From contig NC_039478.1 of assembly GCF_003590095.1 (NCBI RefSeq), forward strand, positions 10,664,001 to 10,728,000: a stretch of 64,000 nucleotides of DNA. Reading direction: 5' to 3'. This DNA is from Trichoplusia ni (taxonomy: Eukaryota; Arthropoda; Insecta; Lepidoptera; Noctuidae). Shown here piece after piece: positions 1-13,314 of the stretch (positions within the stretch are counted from its first letter, which is position 1; every line of letters starts with the position of its first letter). The translations under genes were made by a program, and so were the position numbers. The notes under the pieces are model-generated. The model had not been told where the DNA came from, searched no databases, and saw only the letters and a program-made list of their open reading frames with translations.

Positions 1-1720
1 ATCTGATGGATGTAATGTTGTAAAACATTGAAGGTTTAGATAATACATTTCTTTTACATTGTATCGCTATCGAGAGAGGGTTTTATACATTGGTAGCTCT
101 AGGCCTACAAGAGCTTGCTGTCCTATTTCTATATTAACAAACATTTTTGTTAGGAAATTCAGACTTAACTTCGAATAATTGTAATTTCCATACATGTTAC
201 CAATGGAGTTTTTAAACGAAGGCCTCAGTTTAAACCAAGCCTCAGAAGGAAGGTCTCAGAAAATACTAAAAAATAATCAAATATTTGCGCCCCTTAAAAT
301 GCCTACTCGGCCTATAGGGAAATCCGCCCTAAGCTTATTATAATTTTAAAAAGTATAATGTAGCTACAAATATTTTAATGAGATAGCCAGATGCTTGATA
401 CACTTTCACAGCTAAACGGTCAAACCGATATTGATGTAATTTGGTGTGTGGAGAGCTTGAACTCAATAATCGACGGTGTACACTAAGGTTAAAATCTAGC
501 TAGTGTGCGTCATTATAAAAACATCTGAAAAACAGCCTACTTGAAACAAAAGCTTTATCTATTCGCAGTTTACTCATAAGATGAAACTAAATATTAAATA
601 TATTTACTGAACGTAAAATCTAGAACTCTCACGAAAAAATTACAATGAACTTCCAGAGCTTTTAGTTCCACGAAACTAAATTAATAAAAAAAAAACAGTC
701 GGAAAACACTGAAACATCGGGAAGGCATATACTGTAACCGTGTCAGCGAGCGAACAATATATAAATACCGACGTGTAATGTACAGATATAAGGACAGCCT
801 ACTGAAACGAGAGCGAAGTTCCGGTGAAAGAAAATATTGTAGGTACGGATAATGGGGAAAGTGGTCATTATAATTTTCATTTTTATTTCAGTCTAATGAT
901 AAACCTGTAATGTCCCACGGCTGGACAACAGGCTTTTCTTATATAGAGTTCGATGAAATGGTGAATGTTGCATATAATTTAAATTTTTATTTGAGTTTGA
1001 TAATAATTTTGCAACACAGTTTTTAGTAACTGAAGCGGCTGTTAACGCATAATTAATGACACTGGTTTTTGTTTCAATAAATGATTTTAATTTGATTGAT
1101 TGATTGAATTAGACCAGCCTATGATACTCCATCGCTGGGCAAAGTGTTCTTCCTCTATAGAATCTATAATCTTAAGGGTTCGTAAAACTATTTACAAATT
1201 TAGGAAAGCTAGATTTTTGGCTCTACATTTGAACTTGTTATGCTGTGAATGATAAATTAAGCTGTCTACTGCTATTAATCTAATTACCAACTTAATTAAG
1301 TCTTAGAAATACTTTGACTTATGGAGCAACAGCACACTTAAAGAATTAAAAAATAAATACGCGCAGTTGCCCAAAATACTGCGAAATGTTTTGTCGATAA
1401 AAATCCTCATATATCACAAAAAAAAATATAAAACACCTTTTTAAAATACCATCCTAACAGCTTACTTAACTACTCAAAATGGTCTTAAAAACTGTAATCT
1501 CTTTCAAACGACGTTCAGGTGACTGGACTTTAAGAGATCTTTTGAAATCCAGACTTGACACTAAACACAAATGTACAGTCAACAACAAAAGACCAAACAA
1601 AACAGATTCACTTAATACACAATCAAATGCAAAAGCATCTCTTTTATGCTATTAGATAACAAAATATGCTTGACACCTCTTTCATCTAGTATAGTTAAGA
1701 CATTCAGCCCTATATCGTAC

Positions 1721-1971
1721 ACTAGCTGTTGCCCGCGACTTCGTCCCCGTGGGTAGAAGATATAAGTAATGATTTATACCTGCCCTGTTTTTTTTTCACA
1801 TTTTCCCTTGTATCTTCGCTCCTATTAATCGCAGCGTGATGGTTTGTAGCTTAAAACCTTCCGCGATCAATGGTCTATTCAACACCAAAATATTTTTTCA
1901 ATTTGAGCCAGTAGTTCCTGAGATTAGCCAATTCAAACAAACAAACTCTTCAGCTTTATATATTAGTATAG
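1721..1971 (-). mobile_element. Helitron-like non-autonomous repeat, copy A
   Basis: On the minus strand this reads from 'ctatactaatatataaagc' to 'gcgggcaacagctagt'. The same ~250 bp unit occurs at 3343, 25424 and 26961 on the plus strand. The CT start, the CTAG end and a short GC-rich palindrome shortly before the 3' end (around the GACGAAGTCGC phrase) resemble non-autonomous Helitrons known from Lepidoptera. The Helitron assignment is inference; the repetition is directly seen. Confidence 0.7.
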
Positions 1972-2564
1972 ATGTAAAGAAAAGTAGAGTCACTTTATAA
2001 ATGAGATTATGTTAACCGACTTGTCTTGCTGACTGTACGCGAAGGTTTCCGACCAGTTCGCAGACCATTAAGCAATATAACCTTGTTACTCCAACATTAC
2101 GAATACCTTGCCAGATTAAACTTAGTTTTTATGCTCATTCTCATACAAATTTATGTTGAATTTCAACTTAATCGCTTGGTTTTTAGGGTTTCGCATCCAA
2201 AGGGTGAAATTGGAAGCTTAATGTTTCGCTGCCTGTTCGTTTGTGAATCTGTGACCGGACTGTATCTCTTAAATCTATGAAACTTTCAACTGCCTAGCAG
2301 ACTAGATGGACAAATAAAAGGATTGTTGGTCAGGTCATAAATATGATGGGTGAAATTTTATGTTTGCATTTTTTTGTTCTTTGGCCTATTTCTACGGAAC
2401 CCGAGGGGCCGTATTGTTTTCCTTTGATCGTCTTGTTTTATAAATATTCAATTTAATTTTTAATCACATATTGTACACGATTGCCCAAAAAGCTTCAATG
2501 TTTTTGGATCATATCAATTCTAGGATTCTATCCGTCAATTTTGAAAACCATACTTATTTTTCTT

Positions 2565-2712
2565 AGGCCCAATTTTTCAATAGTCAGATAACTGTTATCT
2601 GTATAAATATGGCCATTTGACATATTTTCTACACAAAAGCTGTCGAGATTGTCGAATGTCAACCATATTTGTCGAATAAAAGTTATCTGGCGATTGAAAA
2701 ATCGGCCCTTAA
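2565..2712. repeat. Palindromic MITE of about 145 bp
   Basis: The two ends are imperfect inverted repeats of each other for about 60 bp each. The left arm begins GGCCCAATTTTTCAAT and continues with a CAGATAACT block and an AAATATGG block. The right arm, read in reverse complement, begins GGGCCGATTTTTCAAT and contains the same blocks. TTA flanks both ends and may be the target duplication. There is no coding capacity. This is the structure of a foldback or miniature inverted-repeat element. Confidence 0.75.
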
Positions 2713-3342
2713 TCGTACTTTACACTGCATTGGTATTTGTCAGACTGCACACTATGTATTTTTTTTAACATAACTGCTATACAGAGAAAATCCGTATTAT
2801 ATCTGGGGAGCGTAATCGTTAATCGTAATTTCAATCATTATGCTTGTTTGAAAGATTAACGCACCGACTAAGCCCAGTTTTTGTTGAAAACCACTTCGCA
2901 GGCGAATTCTATCACTTACGTTAACTTAGGTGAAATACTTTTTGGTAAGTTTTTTAACGTGCTCGAGGCATTAAAGTGGCTACAAAGTGTAATCACGAAA
3001 ATAATGGGTGAGTTATTTTCTAAAGGATTTCTATTTGAAACAGAATGAGAATTATATAACGCTTATTTTGGACATTATAATGAGTTTGTTGATTATTGTA
3101 ATTTGTTTCACTTAGTCTTATATGTGATCGCAGTTCTAGCCATGGAAAAATCTATTTTTATATTAATTTAAAATTGCTGTTTTACGCTTTTAGATATTTT
3201 TATTTCTCATGAATATTTAATTACCAAAGAAAGATTTAAAATACTCATGTTTATGAAACACGCATATTACCTAAACAACGAGTATATGTAAAATAACATT
3301 TAAACAGAAAAAAACTAGTTCGATAGCACGAAGTATTTTAAT

Positions 3343-3594
3343 CTATACTAATATATAAAGCTGAAGAGTTTGTTCGTTTGTTTAAACGCGCTAATCTCAG
3401 AAACAACTGGTCCAAATTGAAAATTATTTTTGTGTTGAATAGACCATTCATCGAGGAAGGGTTTAGGCTATAAACCATCACGCTGCGACTAATAGGAGCG
3501 AAGATACAATGGAAAATGTGGAAAAAACTGGGCAGGTATAAATCATAACTTATATATTCTACCCACGGGGACGAAGTCGCGGGCAACAGCTAGT
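3343..3594 (+). mobile_element. Helitron-like non-autonomous repeat, copy B
   Basis: Full-length ~250 bp copy of the unit described at 1721-1971, here in plus orientation, ending in 'gggcaacagctagt'. The apparent reading frames inside it belong to the repeat and are not genes. Confidence 0.75.
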
Positions 3595-4596
3595 TAAGTA
3601 TATATTAAAAAAAATCTTGGACATTTTAATACACTGAACAATTTCATTCGAATATAAAACATTATTTAGACAACTTTCGGAATATGCGTGCAATTTGCAT
3701 TACATGACTGATTCTGATCACTCAACTATAATTCAATAAAAATCATTGAAAACGAATCTTGTGCATGTGGCTTGAATAATTGTGACACTACTGCGACACA
3801 AGGATTAATCTCCTTGGAAAGGAAGAAAATAGATAAAAAAAAAGTTTTTTTGTGTAGCCATTACTGTCCCACTACAGGGCAAAGGAAAAAAACTTAGTTA
3901 TTATAAAATGTGACGTAGTTTTAGATATCACTTTAATCGTAAAAGAACATCGCTCAAGCATTCTCGTATCGCCAGTCATCGCTCTTGACACTTTCTATTA
4001 ATTACTTTCTTCCATAGAGAATAAAAAAACCTTTTATTTTTCTTTTTTCACCGGCTTTGGTCCGCAGGTTTTAATCAAAGTGCTCCTTTTATATTTTTAT
4101 GCTAATTATAGAGGTAATCAAGGTTTTAATACGTTTTATTTTTTAAGTTATAATTATTGTTTCGCACGAACTTTTTAGTATAATACTCTTAAGTTCCTGA
4201 AATGTGGTTTTAGCCTACTATTTAACTCGCAGATTTTATTTCGAACTTTTACGTATATTTTTTAACATTATATTAATTACATATTTTTTATTTAACCAGT
4301 TACAGTCACATGATTCTATATTGGCTAAGTAATTTACTCAAAGATGTAAACCAACATTTTAAGATTGTTAAATATTTCAAAATGATGTTAACTAAATTAC
4401 CAACATTTTTACTAAACATTAATTTATCAACTACAACTTCACCACTCAGCAATTTCAAATTAGAATTTTCCAAATAACTTCCCTCTAAGCTGACCTAACT
4501 ATTTGACCTGAAACTTTACGAGTACCTTCGTATTATTTCAAATCCACACGAAAACATTCCGAACATAAGTAAGCGGTTGAAATGACCTTGCCTTAC

Positions 4597-4840
4597 CTGC
4601 TAAAGCCGTGACAACACTTCGGTCACAAAAACTTTACACAAATATTATTACAACACCAAGTATCCAAACTGTAAATTATCTAACACTTAATTAAAAAAGA
4701 AAAAGTTTATAATCATTCACAACCACTTTTTAATCTGTACACTAAATACACACACACACAACACTTCGATTTTCGAAATAGTGGGTTTTTCCGCGCGACG
4801 GCACACGTCCGTTCTGCCAGCCTTGAGGCGATACACTGGC
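4597..4840 (-). other. Candidate non-coding first exon and promoter of a leftward gene
   Basis: On the minus strand a GC-richer block near 4780-4900 is followed by a leader-like stretch with no long reading frame. The stretch ends in TTTAGCAG followed by GTAAGG, a canonical splice donor at 4596-4591. The only upstream ATG opens a frame of a few codons. This is the look of an insect 5' UTR exon followed by a long first intron. The 5' limit and transcription start are guesses, and the gene it would belong to is outside the window. Confidence 0.35.
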
Positions 4841-5127
4841 TGAATATCACGAAGTTTGCCGACAGACAGGGTTGTTTTCTATCTCTTTCCCCCGCGAAGG
4901 AACTCGGTGCCTGAAGAATTTCGCAATTAAAAATCGTTAATAAACACGATTATGTGATGTAGTGATAATATGACGTGGAAATGTGTTACACAGATATGAA
5001 ATGTGTTACGTCAAATTTTTCTTTTTTTTCGTTTGAATTTTATTTTTCGAGCGTTTGGAGTTTTGGTGGCCAGTTGTAAATTGAGATCGTATCGTTGCTT
5101 CAACCGTTGAACTGTCATTAGTTGAGT

Positions 5128-5420
5128 TATGAAAAAAGACCGGCCAACTGCGCGTCGGGCTCGCAAACTAGAAGTTCCGTATCGTCAACTAAAATCGGTT
5201 AAATCATCATTGCCGCTTAAAATTCAATCCTTTAACATTAATTGTTTATTTTTTTTAAATATTTTATGGCATAGCGGCATTCCAAATATACAGTTTAATC
5301 TCATAAATATTTTGACTGACTTACTGTCACGGTTTATGGGATCCAGCCTGGTCACAGACGGAAAGACAGCGTGTCGATAATAGTGTCCTGTTTTACCCTT
5401 TGGGTACGGAACACTAAAAA
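5128..5420 (+). repeat. Interspersed repeat with 'gcgcgtcgggctcgc' head
   Basis: This block starts 'gaccggccaactgcgcgtc' and ends near 'tttgggtacggaacactaa'. Diverged relatives, recognisable by an 'agtcggactc'-type phrase and a 'ccctttgg..cggaac' phrase, occur around 9890-10110, 30300-30530 and 44385-44640. The apparent 83-residue reading frame across it is repeat sequence, not a gene. The family name is not known to me. Confidence 0.45.
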
Positions 5421-8182
5421 GTGTAGATACCTAGGTTTTTTCAGAGGTATAAAACCTTTATACTAGTTTTCCACGTACTTGGGTACTAAAGTCGTAAGCG
5501 GTTCTAAGTTCTTATATCTTCACCGCACAGGGGCGACAAACATTTTTGGCCTTTTATTTTTATCTTGTACTTAATAGTCAATGACGTAAACCTATGAGTG
5601 GTGAAGATAGTCCAAGGGTCAATTTGAGGTATTTTCTTAAGCTCCTACAGGGTGATAATGTTTAGACAAGTCTTAGTTCAAGTGATGTGAATACTTATGA
5701 TTTTAACACACCTCTTATCTTACGCACGGATAAAATGTATGTGAGAATATTACAGTAGAATCATTGACCATGTTTTGGATATGAGCTTCATAAAAAAAAC
5801 CTGTGAAGTTGTGTTTAAACTCGTGATTCTCTTTTCAAGAGCCTTGACATAACTGGACGTAGATTTCAGGACTGAAAACATGAAAAATCACCTTGCCGTT
5901 CAAAACCTGAAAAAGATTACATTTCAGCTAGAGATAATTTATGACGATTGTAAGTACTTACGTCAGATTACATGAAAAAGGTTTTTTATAAGGAAAATTT
6001 AGCCCGATCCCCAATCTGCCTATGTTAGGAATCTGCTTTTTGCGAACCTCAGAAAAACCAACGAAATAATTTTGGGTCTCCAAAATTTCAACCCAATCTT
6101 AGATCTAGACCTCTGTGATCTAGACATATTTTGTAAGAAATTCTGACAGGACACCATTTTCCTTTCAATATGACAGCTGCTTATAACGTCAAAGAAAAAA
6201 AACATTTGCTTTTACAGAAATCCAAAAAATACGACCCTTCATCCACTTAGAAATACACTATATATATCTATAAATGTAAAATGCCACCAAAAACCGCTTG
6301 CACACACTTGGGGCACTCAAATTTTAAGTAACTTAGCTTGTCGGCGCGGCTTATTCAAATCACATGCGTTTTCGAAACGGACGGGCTCGCTGTGGTTCAG
6401 CAGGAGGCTTGTGTACAGTAGGCCATGCTAGCATACATGGTCCAGCATGGTTTATGGTATGTAGATATGTCTATTTTATAGACTGTACACCTTTGTCCCT
6501 TTTTTCTTTAGTTTTAAGTTTCTAATCGTACTAAATAATAAACGCGAAAGTTTTACGCAAAAACTACTGAACGGATTTAGACGCTTGGTATACAGATAGT
6601 TTATAACCTAGATTGTCACATAGGATAGTTTTTATTACTTTTTATCCCAGTTTTATGATTGGTGGTAATTTAATATGTGGGTATCCACCGCCAAACCTAC
6701 TTGTCATCCATCAACAATTTATGACCTTTAGAATCTTTATTTTTAGCATTTGTTGTCACTTCGGTCAAGACAAATACATCACTTGCAAAAAAAACTATCT
6801 AGCTATCGGGGATCATTAGATACAGCGAGGCAACTAACGGTAAGACAAAGAGCTTACACTCTGTCAGTAATAAAGCTCCGTTCTTACCCTTCAGGTACAC
6901 AACCCTGCAAATAGCACCTCAACTCTACATTTCTCCAAACACAGAAACACGTACATGGCTATACATACAAATACCACTAAATTACATCCAGAAACATTCT
7001 ACAAATAAATGACTTTTTCCTCCACCTTTTCATCCAGAGCTTATCTCCTCACAACTGTTCCCACCTGCCAATATTCTATACATGTTCAACACCAGGGGTT
7101 GTCAAGTGGCCTCCATAATTTATGTGCGCCGCGTCGGCACGTCACTACTACGTGATAGATTCCTACTATTTTCACAGCCCTATGCTAGTACGCTTCAGAC
7201 ATGCAAAAGTAGGGGTGTGCTGTTAAATAGACGATTTGTAGTGATTAAATTACATTGCGTGGTTTGGATGACAATGGGTTTTGATAAGTATAGCTTAAGA
7301 GGCAATAGTAAAGAAATTGATTTATATATACAGTAACGGGACATCATAGGATTAACAAAAAACAAAACCTTGTATATCGTTCAGGCGACAACAATCGTTG
7401 TTTCAACATATAAGTATAACCAGTGAAGGTTTGGTGTTGACAAAAAAAGGGATATAAGGAAATAGGGATTTGAAAATATATAGTAGACGATACACAGTCC
7501 TAACACTGAACTAGTTTTCAAAACGGACCAGTAATTCCTGAGATGTTCTCATTCAAACAAACGAACAAAACCTTCAGCTTTATAACATTACTATAAATTT
7601 CTTTAACCTTGTGTTTGTACGTACCAAGTATGACGGCAAAATACGGAAACCTAAAAATACTAACATATGCATATAATTTTAATCAAGAACTTGAAACTTT
7701 TGCGGAAAGCTCTTGAAAAGAACCCTGGAATTAGACGAAGAAGTTAAAAAGAGAAATCTCTGTACCACTTATTCATGGCAAGCTGCGGTTCAAAATAATT
7801 AGTTAAATATTTAACTTTGACCCAAACTACGCTTAATATGAAGTCTTGAAGTAGGAAAGTAGTGAAGAAGCGAGATGGAGTATTGCACTGAGTGTAGTGT
7901 TGTCCTTCTCCCACAATAGCAATGGTACTTTTCTAATACTCATAGTACAGATACGAACTAGTTCAATCTCATTTATAAATGAACACAATTATACAAACAA
8001 CATTGAACAAGTTTCTTTGAAGACCTACTGGGCTGAATATGTATTTGTTTTGTGAAACAGAAGCTCTTAATTATAAATGAAAAAGGTTTTGATCATAAAA
8101 TTTATATGTCTTTGTAGGCGGAGAAAAAAACTGGTCCTTTGGATCGCATTACTGGAGTTATGAGTAGATATAACAACACAAT

Positions 8183-8340
8183 TGACTAGCTTGGTGGTTT
8201 AGTCGTTTCTAGCCCTGACTGCTATACCGGAGGTTTTGAGTTCGATTCGCACCCAGGACAATAGTTTGTACGATATGCACGCTCATTCGTTCTGTATCTG
8301 GGTGTAATGTATCTATAATTTTTATGTAATATTATAGTCT
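8183..8340 (+). mobile_element. tRNA-derived SINE-like element
   Basis: A tRNA-like head contains an A-box-like phrase 'tagcttggtggtttagtcg' and, about 45 bp later, a B-box-like phrase 'gagttcgattcgcacc'. An unrelated body and an AT-rich tail follow. The spacing and boxes match an RNA polymerase III promoter as in tRNA-derived SINEs. It does not fold as an intact tRNA. Confidence 0.6.
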
Positions 8341-11023
8341 CCTAGTGATAAATCAGCATAACCTAAATTACATCAACAAAAAATGGGGATAAATTCATTT
8401 TGATAGCCATAAGGATAAATAAAATAACATTATGTACTTGGGTTCGATAACCGGACGTAAAAGATAAGGCCTTAACCATCCCCAGCCCATCTGTAACTCA
8501 TAATTCCCCATTTTAATATATTTATAAGGAAAGGCTTCGGAACCACAATCTGTTTCCTGAAATTGGAATATTTTTACTCATACCAAACCGTTGTGAGCGC
8601 ACGAAATTATTTTTACGGTCGACGGACAAATATACGTGTATTTTAAATGTTTGAGGTTGATCTCTGGGTTTGTACTGTTATTTCTATGTTCGTCAGAAGT
8701 AAGCCAGAAATGTATAGCGTTTTATGACACGTGGCGCATGTATTATGAAGTTATAATAAATCGTTGCTTTTCAACTGTTTAACGTTCACTGCTGGTTTTG
8801 TATTTTCGTTTTTAACTTTGAAAGAAGTAAGCGAGTATTGTACTCTGTTTTGTATTACGTAACATATGTCATGTATTATGATATGATATCACATACCGTT
8901 GCTTCTTCGAAAACCTTAATTGTTTCACGTACATTGCTGGTTTTGCACTGTTCTTACTTTTTTTTTAAAGAAACGAACCAGGAATGTATATTGTTCTATT
9001 TTTTTATTGCACATGTATTATGATGGTATATCGTTACTTTTATTCATTGCATGTTTGTTTACTTTTGCGAGGTCAGTATGTCAATGCCTTAATAACGGAT
9101 GGCATCAACATGCTCCCTTTGAGGATTGACAATGGAAAGGCAGTTGAAATAAATATTTCTGTAGATTGCCTTTAATAAAACGCCATTTTCAAAGTCCTTT
9201 TAATTCCCAGAATCTCTTTAAACCCAGTGTAATTACACACACATTTTCCAGTCTATATATTTACTTATTCAGCCTGATTGTACAAACGTGCAGGCATTTT
9301 TCTTTTTTAACTACCTTCTGCCGATTGCGCGGAATGATTGCCAATTAACAGGTACAAATTTAGGTGAGTAAGCTTCATAGGTTTTTGGCCAATCAACCCC
9401 TAGGAACTATTTTTAGACTACCTACTTGGAATCGGAATTTGCTTTGGAGTCAAGTGTGATGCCAATGTTCTGTCACCTCGTGAAACTGTTAAGGATACAG
9501 AAGTGAGATGCTATTCGTCTTTAAGAGGCGATGGAAAGTTTTCTTAAACACTTGAAGGGCTAGTATTTGGTATAATAGGAAGTTAAGCGAATGATGTCCT
9601 TTAGTCATGAAATCTGACTTCTTAAATTTTTTCACAAATAGGCACCAACGTGGAACGTAAGATAGAACATAACGATACATTTTTTATCCATAAGGTATTT
9701 AATATAGCAAGGTGACGTGTGGACAAACACGGCAATGAAAGATTATGAGGTATAACTTTTATTTTGGAAAGCCTATTAGTTTTATTAATAAAATATTTAG
9801 AGCTACAGATAGATTTATATTTCATCTACCTAAAAAAAAATTTTAGAACATTATAACAATGTTTTTAGTACCGATTACATCGATGGTTATAGGTTCCGGG
9901 AAATTTAACCATATATCGGTCGGTTGTTGTAATTTGACAATGCTAATAGTTTCTTCTCCAGAGGCATTTTCTTTCAAATTTCAACTGACTAGCTTTCACT
10001 TTTCACGATATACATATAGCCTGGTAATTGACGATAGGACAGGCAACGGACTTTTATAATAAAGTTCCTTTTTGCCCTTTACTCACGGAACTCTAAAAAC
10101 AAAACCACCACAATACAAACTCCTTGTAACAAACCTATAAACTAAAGATGCAACGCAAGATTATCTTTACGCTACGTAAGGAGAGGTTCAGGCAAGCTCG
10201 AGCACCCTCCACTCGAGCCGACTCGAGCATGACCCGATCTTTACGACTAATTGAGTGGGCCGAGCGAAAACCAAGCTAAATTGGCCATTGACACAACTGG
10301 TCTACTTTGTTTTGTTATGGATTTGAGTACAGCCGCAGAAGTGATTATGGACGAAGCCTGTACACCTAGCTTTATATATACGTATGTAGTCTTTTCGAGA
10401 ACTATTCCTACGAAAATTATAAACGGAATAGTTTGTAGGTATTGATGGATGTTTGTTACTCTTTCACGCAAAAACTACTAAACGAATTTAGTCGAAATTT
10501 GGTACAAAGATGGTTTATTAAAGAATCTAGATCAACATATGGAATAGCGTGGCTTTTATCCCGATTTTGTGGTCCTGTTTCATTATTTTCGATTGACATC
10601 GGACGGTGCCGCTGGTACTGGTATTAAGTAGAACTACAACAACTTACATTTTCTAGACTATCATTGACTTTTATAGTATTTATAGAACGGTACAAGCGTC
10701 ATTCAGATCTGTTAATCCAAAATAAATATCCTTCCGCAACCCTCTTCAGGCGAGCCGATTTTATTGAAAAATATTGTATGCGCGGAGAGACTTGACGAAA
10801 ATATAGCTCTTGAAGCGACATTAGTAGGGTTAGGTCGAATTTAGTGATTTAATCTAATTTCTTTCCTTAAATTTTGGCGCAGTATTAGTGCGGAAGAGAG
10901 ATGCCGTTTTCTACCGTGTAATGATTTGTCACGTTTTGTCGTGTTTCGGAAGGCACGTTAAATTGTGGGTCCCGGCTGTTATTCCTACATCATAGTTATA
11001 TATATACACAATTTTTACATATT

Positions 11024-11110
11024 TAAATAATTTTTCAATTTGCACCAGTAGTTCCTGAGATTAGCGCGTTCAAACAAACAAACAAACTTTTCAGCTTTAT
11101 ATATTAGTAA
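11024..11110 (-). mobile_element. Truncated Helitron-like repeat, copy C
   Basis: Only the 5' third of the unit is present, read on the minus strand: the 'tatataaagctgaa' start, the CAAA-rich stretch and the 'ctaatctcaggaactactgg' phrase. The CAGCTAGT end is missing. Confidence 0.6.
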
Positions 11111-11141
11111 GATTACCTGAAGTAATTGTGGAAGGGGGGCT

Positions 11142-11268
11142 ACCCCCTTCCTCGAAAATTTAGTTTCCTCTAATCACTTGACTTAAATCTGTGTGATCCA
11201 CAAATGCTTGTCCTACGCGGGGATCGAACCCCGATTATGTCGACACCATGGCAACTATTAAATATCCG
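11142..11268 (-). mobile_element. tRNA-derived SINE-like element
   Basis: On the minus strand a B-box-like 'ggggttcgatccccgcg' is followed by 'taggacaagcatttgtggat', the phrase that follows the tRNA-like head in other SINE copies of this window (12.6 kb, 54.5 kb). The A-box side is degraded. Confidence 0.5.
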
Positions 11269-12509
11269 AAATTATATTTGTGCAGAAATGACACATTATG
11301 TCTTGTATAAAAACATTTTTCTAAAAGCAAACCTCTAAATAACATCTGTAACAAGTTCTAGAATAAACTTTACGTCATAACCACCAGAAAAATCCATCTG
11401 AAAATAGACAAAATGCTCTTTAAAAAGATCTTAGTGTTTACCAATACAATAGACACATACTAAATATAATAAACTTACTAAAATGACTTCAACCCCATTC
11501 TACTTTGAATAAAGCTAAATCTGAATATTGTTGTAGTCAGAAACAATCCGTAATACTTAAGAAAATAGACAGGGGCCATCTGAACGGCACCTAGTCTCCG
11601 TTTATCGTCGTGACGTGAAATGGCTCTCCGTTTATTAAGGACATGTTTCATTCCGTCCCCGGTTCACGGTTTTCGGATATTTAGTAGAATAATAATTAAA
11701 ATATTATCTTTAATGGATGGCGCGTTAGGAGGGGTTTGTAGGTCAATTGTTTTTGAGAGTATGCGGAGTATTATGTTGGTTGCATGAGTTTTAAGTCAGT
11801 CAATTGAAAAGTTCAGTAGGTAAGTGATTGATTTATAAAAGTAGGCAGCGATTAAGTTATCAGTGAAAGTTCCTTTTAGAAGGCAAAACTATTGATTTTA
11901 CGTGTGATGACGTCACACGAGATACTTTAATACCTTGCCATATTATATTATCGTCTTATTTTTTTATTCGCGCAATAAAAGCATAACGGATTTTTGCCAA
12001 ATACAAAAAAAAAACAACGTCACTAAAAACATGCTCATTTTATTTCCTCTATGCTAAAATACTATCTCGACTCGAACACATTGCAACATTAGACAATTAC
12101 CTACTGCAAGACTGTTTCACAAAACGTCTCAGCTTTTAGGAGCAGTTCCTTGCAAATTTAATTTTATCTAGCTGAGTTATAGCTTGCGTTATTGCATGTG
12201 TTACGAGTTTGAATTAATAATGGCGCTGGTATAAGGCTATATTTCTTGGAAGCAGTCAATACTTGGTTTTAAGTCTCAGTTAGACTATTAAGGCTTTTGA
12301 TTATGCGTCCCGGTTTAAATTAACGTCTTTTTGGAATAATATACAGTCATTTAAGATGTTTATTTTTCTCAGTAATTAGTAAGGTACTCAAAGGGCGACT
12401 GTGATGAGTAAGACCTGTGTTAGGGATTAGCAGATAAAGAATATAACTGTATTATTTTCATGTTATCTGCGATGGTTTTATCTCAAGAAGAATAATTTTC
12501 CAAAAAAAA

Positions 12510-12705
12510 ACGTAAGAAAAAGTGGTAGGTCACCAGCGGCACGCCAAGCATACCCAAGGAGCGCGATGTATCAGGGTTGACGTTTCGATCGACGCTTATA
12601 AGAAGCATTTGTGTGATCCACGACTGATTGTTGTCAGTCTTTGTGCAAATGACTTCAATGTTAATGAAAGCCCCTGCTGCTGAAGAATTAAGTGCCATAG
12701 TGCGA
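12510..12705 (+). mobile_element. Degraded SINE-like element
   Basis: The order of phrases parallels the better-preserved copies at 54.5 and 59.3 kb: 'ggtcaccagcggcacgccaa', then 'ttcgatc', then 'gcatttgtgtgatccacga', then 'tgcaaatgacttcaatgtta'. A 75-residue open frame runs through it on the opposite strand. Because the nucleotide pattern is explained by the repeat, I do not call that frame a gene. Confidence 0.5.
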
Positions 12706-13314
12706 GACACCTTTTTTAAAGAAAGTCTAAGAATGTATTGTCCTGTTAGGTAATCTTTACATCGACCTTATTAAGACTCTACATTCGATATTATCAAAAC
12801 TTGATTAAAGGAGAAAGACAGAAACCTGGACCTGTACGCTGCTTCTCGCTCTTACAAAGACGCAATTCCTGCTTTAAACAGCTGCAATAAGAGTAAAAAA
12901 AGCAAAAAGGGGAAAATAAAATAAAAGCAATAAAAATTACATTATTTATTTATTATTAAAGCTTTGTCAATTTAACGAGGTACAGTTGTTGTGCGTCAGT
13001 TTAAACCTTATGTGTATAACAATAAAGTCTCTTACTTAAATGTAATGGAGGATCGGCAAATGTTATTTATCATTAAGAAATACTAGTTATTGACTATAGT
13101 TGATATACCTATTTGGGGCATATTACCTCATAGTCACGGCATCCATTATTCAACTAAATACGAAAAAAAAAAACGAAAGCTTAGGTATTTTTACCTCAAC
13201 ATAGCTGAAGGCAAAAAAATACCTAATCAGGTGTTTAACATATTTTTTCTTAAAACGCACAATTTACTTAAGTCTTAATAAGTTATACTGATAATACAAG
13301 GCAGGTTTACCACC

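Larger units (their letters stand above)
1..4596. other. Gene-free AT-rich stretch with repeats
   Basis: No convincing coding exon is visible on either strand. The stretch contains two Helitron-like repeat copies, one palindromic MITE, and a probable older repeat between about 2010 and 2410 (minus sense). A SINE-like tail lies near 3755-3830, where a 'gcgacacaaggattaat' phrase recurs that is found in other SINE-like copies of this window. If the candidate leader exon at 4597-4840 is real, this is the first intron of a minus-strand gene whose coding exons lie left of the window. Confidence 0.5.

Noticed and set aside
3338..3586. 82-residue minus-strand frame
   Set aside because: It lies entirely inside the Helitron-like repeat copy B and is explained by it.
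5129..5380. 83-residue frame starting MKKDRPTARRARKLE
   Set aside because: It coincides with a dispersed repeat; related sequence elsewhere in the window has no matching open frame.
9859..10059. 66-residue plus-strand frame with a hydrophobic start
   Set aside because: It overlaps a diverged copy of the same dispersed repeat as 5.1 kb; no domain recognised.
11205..11240. Palindromic 'ggggatcgaacccc' as a possible tRNA T-arm
   Set aside because: No matching D- and anticodon-arm structure; it is part of a SINE-like unit.
12483..12710. 75-residue minus-strand frame beginning MSRTMALNSSAAGAF
   Set aside because: The nucleotide phrases match a degraded SINE on the opposite strand; no splice chain or protein family supports a gene.
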